Shown here piece after piece: positions 25,604 through 31,705 of a DNA stretch of 36,242 nucleotides; the first letter of the stretch is position 1; each line of letters begins with the position of its first letter. The notes below the pieces were generated by a model that saw nothing but the letters and a program-made list of their open reading frames with translations, searched no databases and was not told the DNA's origin. Source of the DNA: an uncultured Oscillibacter sp. (GTDB lineage: Bacteria; Bacillota; Clostridia; Oscillospirales; Oscillospiraceae); the NCBI RefSeq assembly GCF_900544955.1, contig NZ_UQXD01000023.1, positions 1 to 36,242 of the forward strand, read 5' to 3'. The translations under genes were made by a program, and so were the position numbers.

Positions 25604-26698
25604 ATGAAAATGACGTTTCGCTGGTACGGCGAGGGCCGTGACCCCATCTCCCTGAAGAAGATCAAGCAGATTCCCGGCATGAGCGGCCTCATGGGCGTGC
25701 TGGACGAGAAGGCCGCCGGCGAGGTGTGGACCTACGAGGAGTGCAAGGCCTATGTGGACCACATCCGCGCAGCCGGGCTGGAGTGCGAGGTCATCGAGTC
25801 CGTCAACGTCCATGAGGACATCAAGATGGGCCTGCCCACCCGGGACCAGTATATCGCCAACTACTGCGAGACCATCCGCAACCTGGCCAAGGTGGGCGTG
25901 AAGGTCATCATCTACAACTTCATGCCGGTGTTTGACTGGCTGCGTACCGACCTGGCCCGGGTGATTCCCGAGGACGGGTCCAACTCCCTCTATTTCGACG
26001 AGCAGGAGCTGGGGGAGATGACCCCGGTGGACCTGGTGAAAAAGACCCTGGACGACTGCCACGGCATCTCCCTGCCCGGCTGGGAGCCGGAGCGCCTGGC
26101 GGATTTGGAGCGGGTGCTGGCCATCTATCGGGACATCGACCAGGCGAAGCTGCGGGAGAACTTCCGCTATTTCCTGGACGGTGTGATTCCCACCTGCGAG
26201 GAGATGGGCGTGAAGATGGCCTGCCATCCCGACGACCCGGCCTGGCCCGTCTTCGGCCTGCCCCGCATCACCCACAGCCAGGCGGACTACGACATCATGG
26301 TGAAGCTCCATGACTCCCCCGCCAACACCCTGTGCCTGTGCACCGGGTCCCTGGGCTCCAATCCGGACAACGACATCCCCGCCATCGTCCGCCACTTCGG
26401 CGGGATGGACCGCATCGGCGCCATGCACGTGCGCAACGTGAAGTACCTGGGCCACCGGAAGTTCCGGGAGTCCGCCCACCTGTCCTCCACCGGCGATCTG
26501 GACATGTACGCCATCATGAAGGCCGTGTTCGACACCTGCCCCGACACCTATATCCGGCCCGACCACGGCCGCATGATCTGGGACGAGGAGGGCCGGCCCG
26601 GCTACGGATTGTACGACCGGGCCCTGGGCGCCACCTATCTGAGCGGCCTGTGGGAGGCCATCTGCCGCGAAAACGGCCATCCCGAGATGGCCAACTGA
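25604..26698 (+). CDS. uxuA: D-mannonate dehydratase
   Basis: The 364-residue protein matches UxuA in length and blocks: FRWYGEGRDPISLKKIKQIPG at the start, IYNFMPVFDWLRTDLA near residue 105, KMACHPDDPAWPVFGLPRI near 205, CTGSLGS, MHVRNVK and YIRPDHGRMIW. The Cys/His/Asp residues in these blocks are the metal site of the TIM-barrel enzyme. It converts D-mannonate to 2-keto-3-deoxy-D-gluconate. I place the start at the ATG after CAGGAGGA; an open frame beginning 30 bases upstream, overlapping the epimerase stop, lacks a ribosome site. It lies 26 bases after the LarA-type gene and before uxuB. Confidence 0.96.
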   Translation: MKMTFRWYGEGRDPISLKKIKQIPGMSGLMGVLDEKAAGEVWTYEECKAYVDHIRAAGLECEVIESVNVHEDIKMGLPTRDQYIANYCETIRNLAKVGVKVIIYNFMPVFDWLRTDLARVIPEDGSNSLYFDEQELGEMTPVDLVKKTLDDCHGISLPGWEPERLADLERVLAIYRDIDQAKLRENFRYFLDGVIPTCEEMGVKMACHPDDPAWPVFGLPRITHSQADYDIMVKLHDSPANTLCLCTGSLGSNPDNDIPAIVRHFGGMDRIGAMHVRNVKYLGHRKFRESAHLSSTGDLDMYAIMKAVFDTCPDTYIRPDHGRMIWDEEGRPGYGLYDRALGATYLSGLWEAICRENGHPEMAN

Positions 26699-26707
26699 CC
26701 CGGCGCT

Positions 26708-26743
26708 GTCCGGCGGCTGGTCCCAGCCGCCGGACCATTTTTT
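26708..26743 (+). terminator. Intrinsic-type terminator between uxuA and uxuB
   Basis: GTCCGGCGGCTG (26708-26719) pairs perfectly with CAGCCGCCGGAC (26724-26735) around a GTCC loop, followed by CATTTTTT. It lies inside the operon, only a few bases before the uxuB ribosome site, so it probably lowers uxuB expression relative to uxuA. Confidence 0.8.
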
Positions 26744-26760
26744 GACGGAGGTTTGATCCC

Positions 26761-28371
26761 ATGAAACTGAACCGCGCTTCCCTGGCCGACAGGGCCGGCT
26801 GGGCCGCCGCCCATGTGAAGCTGCCGCAGTACGACGTGGCCGCCGTGGCGGAGGCCACCCGAAAGGCCCCCACCTGGGTGCACTTCGGCACCGGCAACAT
26901 CTTCCGCGCCTACATCGCCGCCCTGGCCCAGCGGATGCTGAACGAGGGCCTCACCGACAAGGGGCTGCTGATGGCCAACACCAACGACCCCGCCATTCTG
27001 GACATCGCCTACGCCCCCTTCGACAACCTCTGCATCGCCGTGACGCTGAACCCCGACGCCACCACCGACCGGGAGATCATCGGCAGCATCGCCGAGGGCG
27101 TGAAGGCGGACAGCGGAGACCAGTCCGCCATGGCCCGCTTCCGGGAGATCTTCACCGACCCGGGCCTCCAGATGCTCTCCTTCACCATCACGGAGAAGGG
27201 CTATCAGCTCCGCGGGCCCGACGGCGCCTGGCTGCCCGCCGTGGAGGCGGACCGGCGGGAGGGACCCGGCAGCACGAAACACGCCATGTCCACCCTGACC
27301 AAGTTCCTCTACTGGCGCTATCAGGCCGGGGGCTATCCCCTGGCCGTGTGCAGCTTCGACAACTGCAGCCACAACGGCCAGACCTTCCACGACAGCGTGG
27401 CCGCCATCGCCGGGGCCTGGGTGGAAAACGGCCTGGCGGAGCCGGGCTTCCTGGACTATCTGAACGACGAGTCCCGGGTCAGCTTCCCCTGGAGCATGAT
27501 CGACAAAATCGTGCCCCGCCCCTCCAAGGTGGTGGAGGAGAGCCTCACCGCCGACGGCATCGAGGGCATGGAGGCCATCGTCACCAAGAAGGGCGGCTAC
27601 ACCGCCGCCTTCGTCAACGCGGAGCGGCCCCAGTACCTGGTCATCGAGGACAAGTTCCCCAACGGCCGCCCGCCCCTGGACCAGGTGGGTGTCATCTTCT
27701 GCGACCGGGACACCGTGAACAAGGTGGAGCGGATGAAGGTCACCACCTGCCTCAACCCCCTGCACACCGCCATGAGCGTCAACGGCTGCCTGCTGGGCTA
27801 CACCAAGATCGCCGACGAGATGCAAGATGCGGAGATCGTGGCCCTGGTGAAGCGCCTGGGCTACGTGGAGGGACTGCCGGTGGTGACGGACCCCGGCATC
27901 GTCAGCCCCAGGGCCTTTTTGGACGAGGTGGTGGAGCAGCGGCTGCCCAACGTCTTCATGCCCGACGATCCCCGCCGCATCGCCACGGACACCTCCCAGA
28001 AGGTGGGCGTCCGCTTCGGCGAGACCATCAAGAGCTACCTGGCCGCCGGGCGGGACCTGGGCGATCTGGTCAGCATCCCCCTGGCCCTGGCGGGCTGGAT
28101 GCGGTATCTCCTGGGGGTGGACGACCAGGGCCGGGAGATGGAGGTCAGCGACGACCCCCTGCGGGAAACTCTGCAAGCCCAGCTTGCGGGCATCGTGTGG
28201 AACGACCCCAAGAGCTACGCCGGCCAGCTGCGGCCCATCCTGGCCAATGCGGCCATCTTCGGCGTGGATTTGACCGCCACCCCCCTGGCGGACCGGATTG
28301 AGGCGCTGTTCCTGGAGGAGCTGGCCGGCCCCGGCGCCGTCCGGGCGACGCTGAAAAAGCACCTGGCATGA
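26761..28371 (+). CDS. uxuB: D-mannonate oxidoreductase (fructuronate reductase), mannitol dehydrogenase family
   Basis: The 536-residue protein is a long-chain mannitol dehydrogenase family enzyme. The NAD motif FGTGNIFRAYIA is near residue 42. The catalytic Lys-Asn-His pattern lies in KVTTCLNPLHTAMS near 325, and the C-terminal helical domain follows. It interconverts D-fructuronate and D-mannonate with NAD(H), feeding uxuA. GGAGG lies ten bases before the ATG. The gene follows uxuA after a 62-base gap with a terminator-like hairpin, and a strong hairpin ends the transcript. A tagaturonate reductase role is a possible alternative, but the uxuA neighbour favours mannonate. Confidence 0.92.
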   Translation: MKLNRASLADRAGWAAAHVKLPQYDVAAVAEATRKAPTWVHFGTGNIFRAYIAALAQRMLNEGLTDKGLLMANTNDPAILDIAYAPFDNLCIAVTLNPDATTDREIIGSIAEGVKADSGDQSAMARFREIFTDPGLQMLSFTITEKGYQLRGPDGAWLPAVEADRREGPGSTKHAMSTLTKFLYWRYQAGGYPLAVCSFDNCSHNGQTFHDSVAAIAGAWVENGLAEPGFLDYLNDESRVSFPWSMIDKIVPRPSKVVEESLTADGIEGMEAIVTKKGGYTAAFVNAERPQYLVIEDKFPNGRPPLDQVGVIFCDRDTVNKVERMKVTTCLNPLHTAMSVNGCLLGYTKIADEMQDAEIVALVKRLGYVEGLPVVTDPGIVSPRAFLDEVVEQRLPNVFMPDDPRRIATDTSQKVGVRFGETIKSYLAAGRDLGDLVSIPLALAGWMRYLLGVDDQGREMEVSDDPLRETLQAQLAGIVWNDPKSYAGQLRPILANAAIFGVDLTATPLADRIEALFLEELAGPGAVRATLKKHLA

Positions 28372-28376
28372 GAAAA

Positions 28377-28413
28377 CGCCTCGGCGGATGCCCTATGGAC
28401 ATCCGCCGAGGCG
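28377..28413. terminator. Hairpin after uxuB
   Basis: CGCCTCGGCGGATG (28377-28390) pairs perfectly with CATCCGCCGAGGCG (28400-28413), starting five bases after the uxuB stop. There is an A-run before it and no T-run after it, so it may terminate in combination with the next hairpin. Confidence 0.6.
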
Positions 28414-28450
28414 CCTGCAAACCCGCCGCGAAAGCGCGTGCGGAAAGGCT

Positions 28451-28482
28451 GCGGCCCTGCGCGTATGCGCAGGGCCGCTTTT
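28451..28482 (+). terminator. Second hairpin after uxuB, with T-run
   Basis: GCGGCCCTGCGC (28451-28462), a GTAT loop and GCGCAGGGCCGC (28467-28478) are followed by TTTT. This is the better terminator of the dehydrogenase-uxu operon. Confidence 0.7.
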
Positions 28483-28576
28483 GGCGCGCTATCCGCACAC
28501 CGAGGGGCGATTCTGCTGTGCGGCAGCGGCATTCCTCGGCGGCGAGGTGCCGGGAGACGGTTTCCCCCAAAACAGA

Positions 28577-28602
28577 GGGGGATACCCCCGGAGGGCATCC
28601 CC
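28577..28602 (-). terminator. Terminator of the AEC transporter gene
   Basis: On the minus strand, GGGGAT and ATCCCC with an inner CCC/GGG pair form a stem 11 bases after the stop, followed at a short distance by TTTT. Confidence 0.65.
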
Positions 28603-28613
28603 TTCCGTTTTCC

Positions 28614-29618
28614 TCACAGCAGCCCGGCGGAGCGCAGCAGATAGACGATGCAGAACACGGTGAACATGGAGAGGACGCTGGTCCACACCACCAGTTGGTT
28701 GGCCAGCTGGTCGTCGCAGCCCATCTCCTGGGCCATCACGGCGCTGGAGACCGCCACGGGAGTGGCGGCCACGGCCACCAGGGTGGGCATCTCCAGGGTG
28801 GTGAGGCCCAGGGGCCCGTGCAGGGCCACCGCCAGGCCGATGACCATGGCGGGGCAGACCACCAGGCGCAGCAGGACGCCCAGGGTCAATTGGCCCAGCA
28901 GCGCGCGCACCGCGCCGAAGTTCAGCCGGGTGCCCAGGACGAAGAGCATCACCGGGGAGGCCACCCGGGACAGATTGGTGAGGGCCTCGTACAAGGAGGG
29001 GAGCTGGGCGCGGATGGTGAAGATGGGCTGGCCGTCCACCACCGGCAGGAGCTGGCGGAAGAACACCAGCGCCAGGCCGGACAGGGCACCCAGAATCAGC
29101 GGATTGGTGACCACCCGGCGCAGCAGGGTCCGGAGGGTGGGGCGGCGGTCCCCGTCGCCGCCGAAGACGGTCAGCACGATCACCGCCAGCACGTTGAACA
29201 GCGGCACGCACACGGAGGTGGCCATGGAGGCGAAGGCCATGGCCTCGGCGCCGCCCAGGGCATTGGCCAGGGGGAGGCCCAGAATGGCCTGGTTGGAGCG
29301 GAAGGCCACCTGGACGATGACGCCCTTCTGGGCCCGGCTGCGGATGAACAGCCCGGCGGCCAGGAGGCCCACCAGCAGGCACAGGAACACGCTGGTGAAG
29401 AGGTAGGCGATGACCCGCCAGTTCATGGCGGAGAGGTCGTCGATGGCGTAGACGTTGCAAAATAGCTGCACCGGCAGGAACACCCGGAAGCACAGGGCGT
29501 TGAGCTGCTTGTAGAAGTCGTCGGACCAGGGGCCCACCCGCCGCACGCCGTAGCCCAGAACGATGATGAGCAAGATGGGCAAAATGGCGTGCAGGGTATA
29601 GAAAAAGGTATCCTTCAT
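28614..29618 (-). CDS. AEC-family (auxin efflux carrier-like) transporter
   Basis: The 334-residue protein has about ten hydrophobic segments in two halves, as in the AEC family (PF03547). Matching blocks are LPILLIIVLGYGVRR at the start, LCFRVFLPVQLFCNVY near residue 40, FRSNQAILGLPLANALGG near 110 and the closing LATPVAVSSAVMAQEM-type segment. Bacterial members export or import small acids such as malate or malonate. I place the start at 29618 because the promoter occupies the longer frame. The gene stands alone on the minus strand between uxuB and kdgK and may export an acid end product, but its substrate is unknown. Confidence 0.85.
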   Translation of the reverse strand: MKDTFFYTLHAILPILLIIVLGYGVRRVGPWSDDFYKQLNALCFRVFLPVQLFCNVYAIDDLSAMNWRVIAYLFTSVFLCLLVGLLAAGLFIRSRAQKGVIVQVAFRSNQAILGLPLANALGGAEAMAFASMATSVCVPLFNVLAVIVLTVFGGDGDRRPTLRTLLRRVVTNPLILGALSGLALVFFRQLLPVVDGQPIFTIRAQLPSLYEALTNLSRVASPVMLFVLGTRLNFGAVRALLGQLTLGVLLRLVVCPAMVIGLAVALHGPLGLTTLEMPTLVAVAATPVAVSSAVMAQEMGCDDQLANQLVVWTSVLSMFTVFCIVYLLRSAGLL

Positions 29619-29685
29619 GCGATCACCCGCTGTCAAAAAATAGAGGGCCGCCCCCAAAACCGGACGGACTGCCCCCAATACGACC

Positions 29686-29714
29686 AGTATAGTACGGCGC
29701 GGCGGGTTTTTCAA
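29686..29714 (-). promoter_or_regulatory. Promoter of the AEC transporter gene
   Basis: On the minus strand TTGAAA (29714-29709) and TATACT (29691-29686) are 17 bases apart. This argues against starting translation upstream of 29618. Confidence 0.75.
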
Positions 29715-29758
29715 CGAAAAATGGGGCGGTTTTCAAAAAACACCCGGTGAGCCGCCTC

Positions 29759-29787
29759 TTGCAATCCCCGCCGCCAGGGCATACAAT
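29759..29787 (+). promoter_or_regulatory. Promoter of kdgK
   Basis: TTGCAA (29759-29764) and TACAAT (29782-29787) are 17 bases apart, with the expected start about 25 bases before the kdgK coding region. No copy of GACGTRCGACGT is seen here. Confidence 0.75.
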
Positions 29788-29819
29788 CAAACCAGACAAG
29801 GGAAAAGGAGGCAGTGCCC

Positions 29820-30905
29820 ATGGAACACCGGAATCCGTTGCTGCACGGCGAGAGCGGCAGCAAATTCATCACCGTCGGCGAGATCATGCTCCGCCTGACG
29901 CCGCCCAACTATGAGAAAATCCGCATGACCACCAGCTTTGAGGCCAGCTACGGCGGCAGCGAGGCCAACATTGCGCTGGCGCTGGCCAATCTGGGGGTGG
30001 ACAGCACCTTTTTCAGCGTGGTGCCCAACAACAGCCTGGGCAAGAGCGCCGTCCGCCTGCTGCGCAGCAACGACGTCCACTGTTCGCCGGTGATTCTCAC
30101 CACCCTGGAGCAGACGCCCACCCACCGGCTGGGCAGCTACTATCTGGAGACGGGCTACGGCATCCGGGCCAGCAAGGTCATCTACGACCGCAAGCACAGC
30201 GCCATCACGGAGTTCGATTTCCGCACCGTGGACATCGAGGCGCTGCTGGAGGGCTTTACTTGGCTCCACCTCAGCGGAATCACCCCGGCCCTGGGGCCCA
30301 ACTGCCGCTATTTGGTGATGGAGTGCCTGCGGGTGGCCCGGGAAAAGGGCCTCACCATCAGCTTTGACGGCAACTTCCGCAGCATGCTCTGGAGCTGGGA
30401 GGAGGCCCGGGACTTCTGCACGGAGTGCCTGCCCTATGTGGACGTGCTGCTGGGCATCGAGCCCTACCACCTCTGGAAGGATGAGGCGGACCACAGCAAG
30501 GGGGACTGGAAGGACGACATCCCCTACCGGCCCAGCTACGAGCAGCAGGACGATATTTTTCAGGCGTTCATCCGGCGCTATCCGAATCTCAAGTGCATCG
30601 CCCGCCATGTGCGCTACGCCCACAGCGGCAGTGAGAACAGCCTGAAGGCCTTTATGTGGTACGAGGGCCACACCTTTGAGAGCAAGCTCTTCACCTTCAA
30701 CATCCTGGACCGGGTGGGCGGCGGAGATGCCTTTGCCAGCGGGCTGATCTATGCCATGATCCACGACTATAAGCCCATGGATATGATCAACTTCGCGGTG
30801 GCCAGTAGCGTGATTAAGCACACCATCCGGGGAGATGCCAATATCACCGATGACGCGGCCAGCATCCACAATCTGATGAATATGAATTACGACATCAAGC
30901 GGTGA
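29820..30905 (+). CDS. kdgK: 2-keto-3-deoxygluconate kinase, PfkB family
   Basis: The 361-residue PfkB-family sugar kinase has signature 1 in YGGSEANIALALANLGVD near residue 40 and signature 2 in DRVGGGDAFASGLIYAM near 295; the Asp of GGGD is the catalytic base. KDG kinase from Clostridia, as I remember it, shows the same VGEIMLRLTPPNYEKI opening. It phosphorylates 2-keto-3-deoxygluconate, the UxuA product, to KDPG; no KDPG aldolase is in the window. The ATG at 29820 is eight bases after AAGGAGG, while a GTG two codons upstream is too close to it. It has its own promoter and is separated from uxuA-uxuB by the antisense AEC gene. Confidence 0.9.
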   Translation: MEHRNPLLHGESGSKFITVGEIMLRLTPPNYEKIRMTTSFEASYGGSEANIALALANLGVDSTFFSVVPNNSLGKSAVRLLRSNDVHCSPVILTTLEQTPTHRLGSYYLETGYGIRASKVIYDRKHSAITEFDFRTVDIEALLEGFTWLHLSGITPALGPNCRYLVMECLRVAREKGLTISFDGNFRSMLWSWEEARDFCTECLPYVDVLLGIEPYHLWKDEADHSKGDWKDDIPYRPSYEQQDDIFQAFIRRYPNLKCIARHVRYAHSGSENSLKAFMWYEGHTFESKLFTFNILDRVGGGDAFASGLIYAMIHDYKPMDMINFAVASSVIKHTIRGDANITDDAASIHNLMNMNYDIKR

Positions 30906-30934
30906 GGGGACCCGCCGCCCCCGGATCCGCTCCC

Positions 30935-30970
30935 GCCCGCCCCCGTGCGCCCCGCCGCATGGGGGCGGGC
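30935..30970 (+). terminator. Hairpin after kdgK
   Basis: GCCCGCCCCC (30935-30944) pairs with GGGGGCGGGC (30961-30970), extended inward by GTGCG/CGCAT. A smaller stem CGCCG/CGGCG (30997-31014) followed by GGGTTTT may complete termination. Confidence 0.65.
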
Positions 30971-31072
30971 GCCGCTGTGCATCATCTTCCCAAAGACGCC
31001 GGGATTCAACGGCGGGGTTTTATGTGGTTTGCCAAAACTAACCGCGCGGGCGGAAAAATTTGACCGCTTCGC

Positions 31073-31101
31073 TTGACAGGGGAAGTTTGCCATGGTAAAC
31101 T
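31073..31101 (+). promoter_or_regulatory. Promoter of the feo operon
   Basis: TTGACA (31073-31078) and TAAACT (31096-31101) are 17 bases apart, giving a start near 31108, directly before the first TTAG-N6-CTAA site. Confidence 0.85.
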
Positions 31102-31113
31102 CTAGTCAAATTC

Positions 31114-31135
31114 GAGGTTAGAGAATACTAACCTC
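31114..31135. promoter_or_regulatory. Iron-regulator operator 1 (feo promoter)
   Basis: GAGGTTAG-agaata-CTAACCTC is a perfect inverted repeat with 8-bp arms at the transcription start. The GGTTAG/CTAACC arms recall DtxR/IdeR boxes, but with a wider spacer. No Fur-type box is seen, so a DtxR-family iron repressor is the better guess. Confidence 0.7.
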
Positions 31136-31152
31136 AATTGCTTGGCCAATAG

Positions 31153-31166
31153 TTAGCCAACGCTAA
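31153..31166. promoter_or_regulatory. Iron-regulator operator 2 (feoA leader)
   Basis: TTAGCCAACGCTAA has the same TTAG-N6-CTAA form as operator 1, with TTAGC/GCTAA arms, 35 bases centre to centre downstream of it and 21 bases before the first feoA. Confidence 0.6.
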
Positions 31167-31187
31167 TTCTGGAAAGGGGTGGACGGT

Positions 31188-31400
31188 ATGATGCCTCTGA
31201 CGCTGGCGCGGACGGGAGAGACGGTTCAAATCCGGAAGATCACGGGCAAGGACGCGGTGCGCCAGCACCTGGCGGAGCTGGGCTTCGTGGTGGACAGTGA
31301 GGTGACGGTGGTCAGCGAGCTGGGTGGAAACCTGATTTTGCAGGTGAAGGACAGCCGGATCGCCCTGGACCGGACCATGGCGGGCCGGATGATGATTTGA
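31188..31400 (+). CDS. feoA: FeoA-domain protein, first copy
   Basis: The 70-residue SH3-like FeoA domain shows the family pattern KITGKDAVRQHLAELGFVVDSEV and the closing GRIALD-type strand (DSRIALDRTMAGRMMI). FeoA is a small cytosolic partner needed for FeoB-driven Fe2+ uptake. I choose the ATG at 31188, eight bases after GGAAAGGGG; a GTG nine bases upstream would lie inside that site. It is first in the feo operon and is followed by a second FeoA after 12 bases. Confidence 0.92.
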   Translation: MMPLTLARTGETVQIRKITGKDAVRQHLAELGFVVDSEVTVVSELGGNLILQVKDSRIALDRTMAGRMMI

Positions 31401-31412
31401 GGAGGAGCGCGT

Positions 31413-31634
31413 ATGAAGACATTGAAAGAGGCAAAGGTGGGGGAGACCGTCACGGTGAGCAGGCTCCACGGAGAGGGCCCGGTGAGGCGCCGCATCATGG
31501 ACATGGGCATCACCAGGGGCGTGGAGATTTTCGTGCGGAAGGTGGCCCCGCTGGGAGACCCCATGGAGCTGAACGTCCGGGGGTATGAGCTGTCCCTGCG
31601 CAAGGGTGACGCGGAGAGGATCGAGGTCCAGTAA
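31413..31634 (+). CDS. FeoA-domain protein, second copy
   Basis: The 73-residue protein has the FeoA pattern with GEGPVRRRIMDMGITRGVEI, KVAPLGDPMELNVRGYELSL and a closing RKGDAERIEV. It is clearly different from the first copy, so this is an old duplication. GGAGGAG precedes the ATG. Two FeoA genes before feoB are common in Clostridia; they may act as a pair on FeoB. Confidence 0.93.
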   Translation: MKTLKEAKVGETVTVSRLHGEGPVRRRIMDMGITRGVEIFVRKVAPLGDPMELNVRGYELSLRKGDAERIEVQ

Positions 31635-31672
31635 AGTCCGGCGGCGCAGGCCGCTTTTCTAAAAAACGACAG

Positions 31673-31686
31673 TTAGTCGCAACTAA
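31673..31686. promoter_or_regulatory. Iron-regulator operator 3 (before feoB)
   Basis: TTAGTCGCAACTAA again has TTAG-N6-CTAA, with TTAGT/ACTAA arms, in the 71-base gap between the second feoA and feoB, just before the feoB ribosome site. No promoter is evident there, so it may act as a roadblock or mark an internal promoter I cannot recognise. Confidence 0.55.
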
Positions 31687-31705
31687 TACCGAAAAGGAGA
31701 GCGAG

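Larger units (their letters stand above)
28372..28613. other. Hairpin-rich gap between convergent uxuB and AEC genes
   Basis: No gene is supported. Three strong hairpins lie at 28377-28413, 28451-28482 and 28577-28602. The part in between is GC-rich, open in several frames and similar in style to the blocks at 9340-9540 and 21928-22092, so it may be part of a dispersed intergenic family. Confidence 0.45.

Noticed and set aside
29619..29714. Longer AEC transporter starting with TTG at 29714
   Set aside because: A TTGAAA-17-TATACT promoter lies within this stretch, so it cannot be translated from that promoter; the family start fits 29618.
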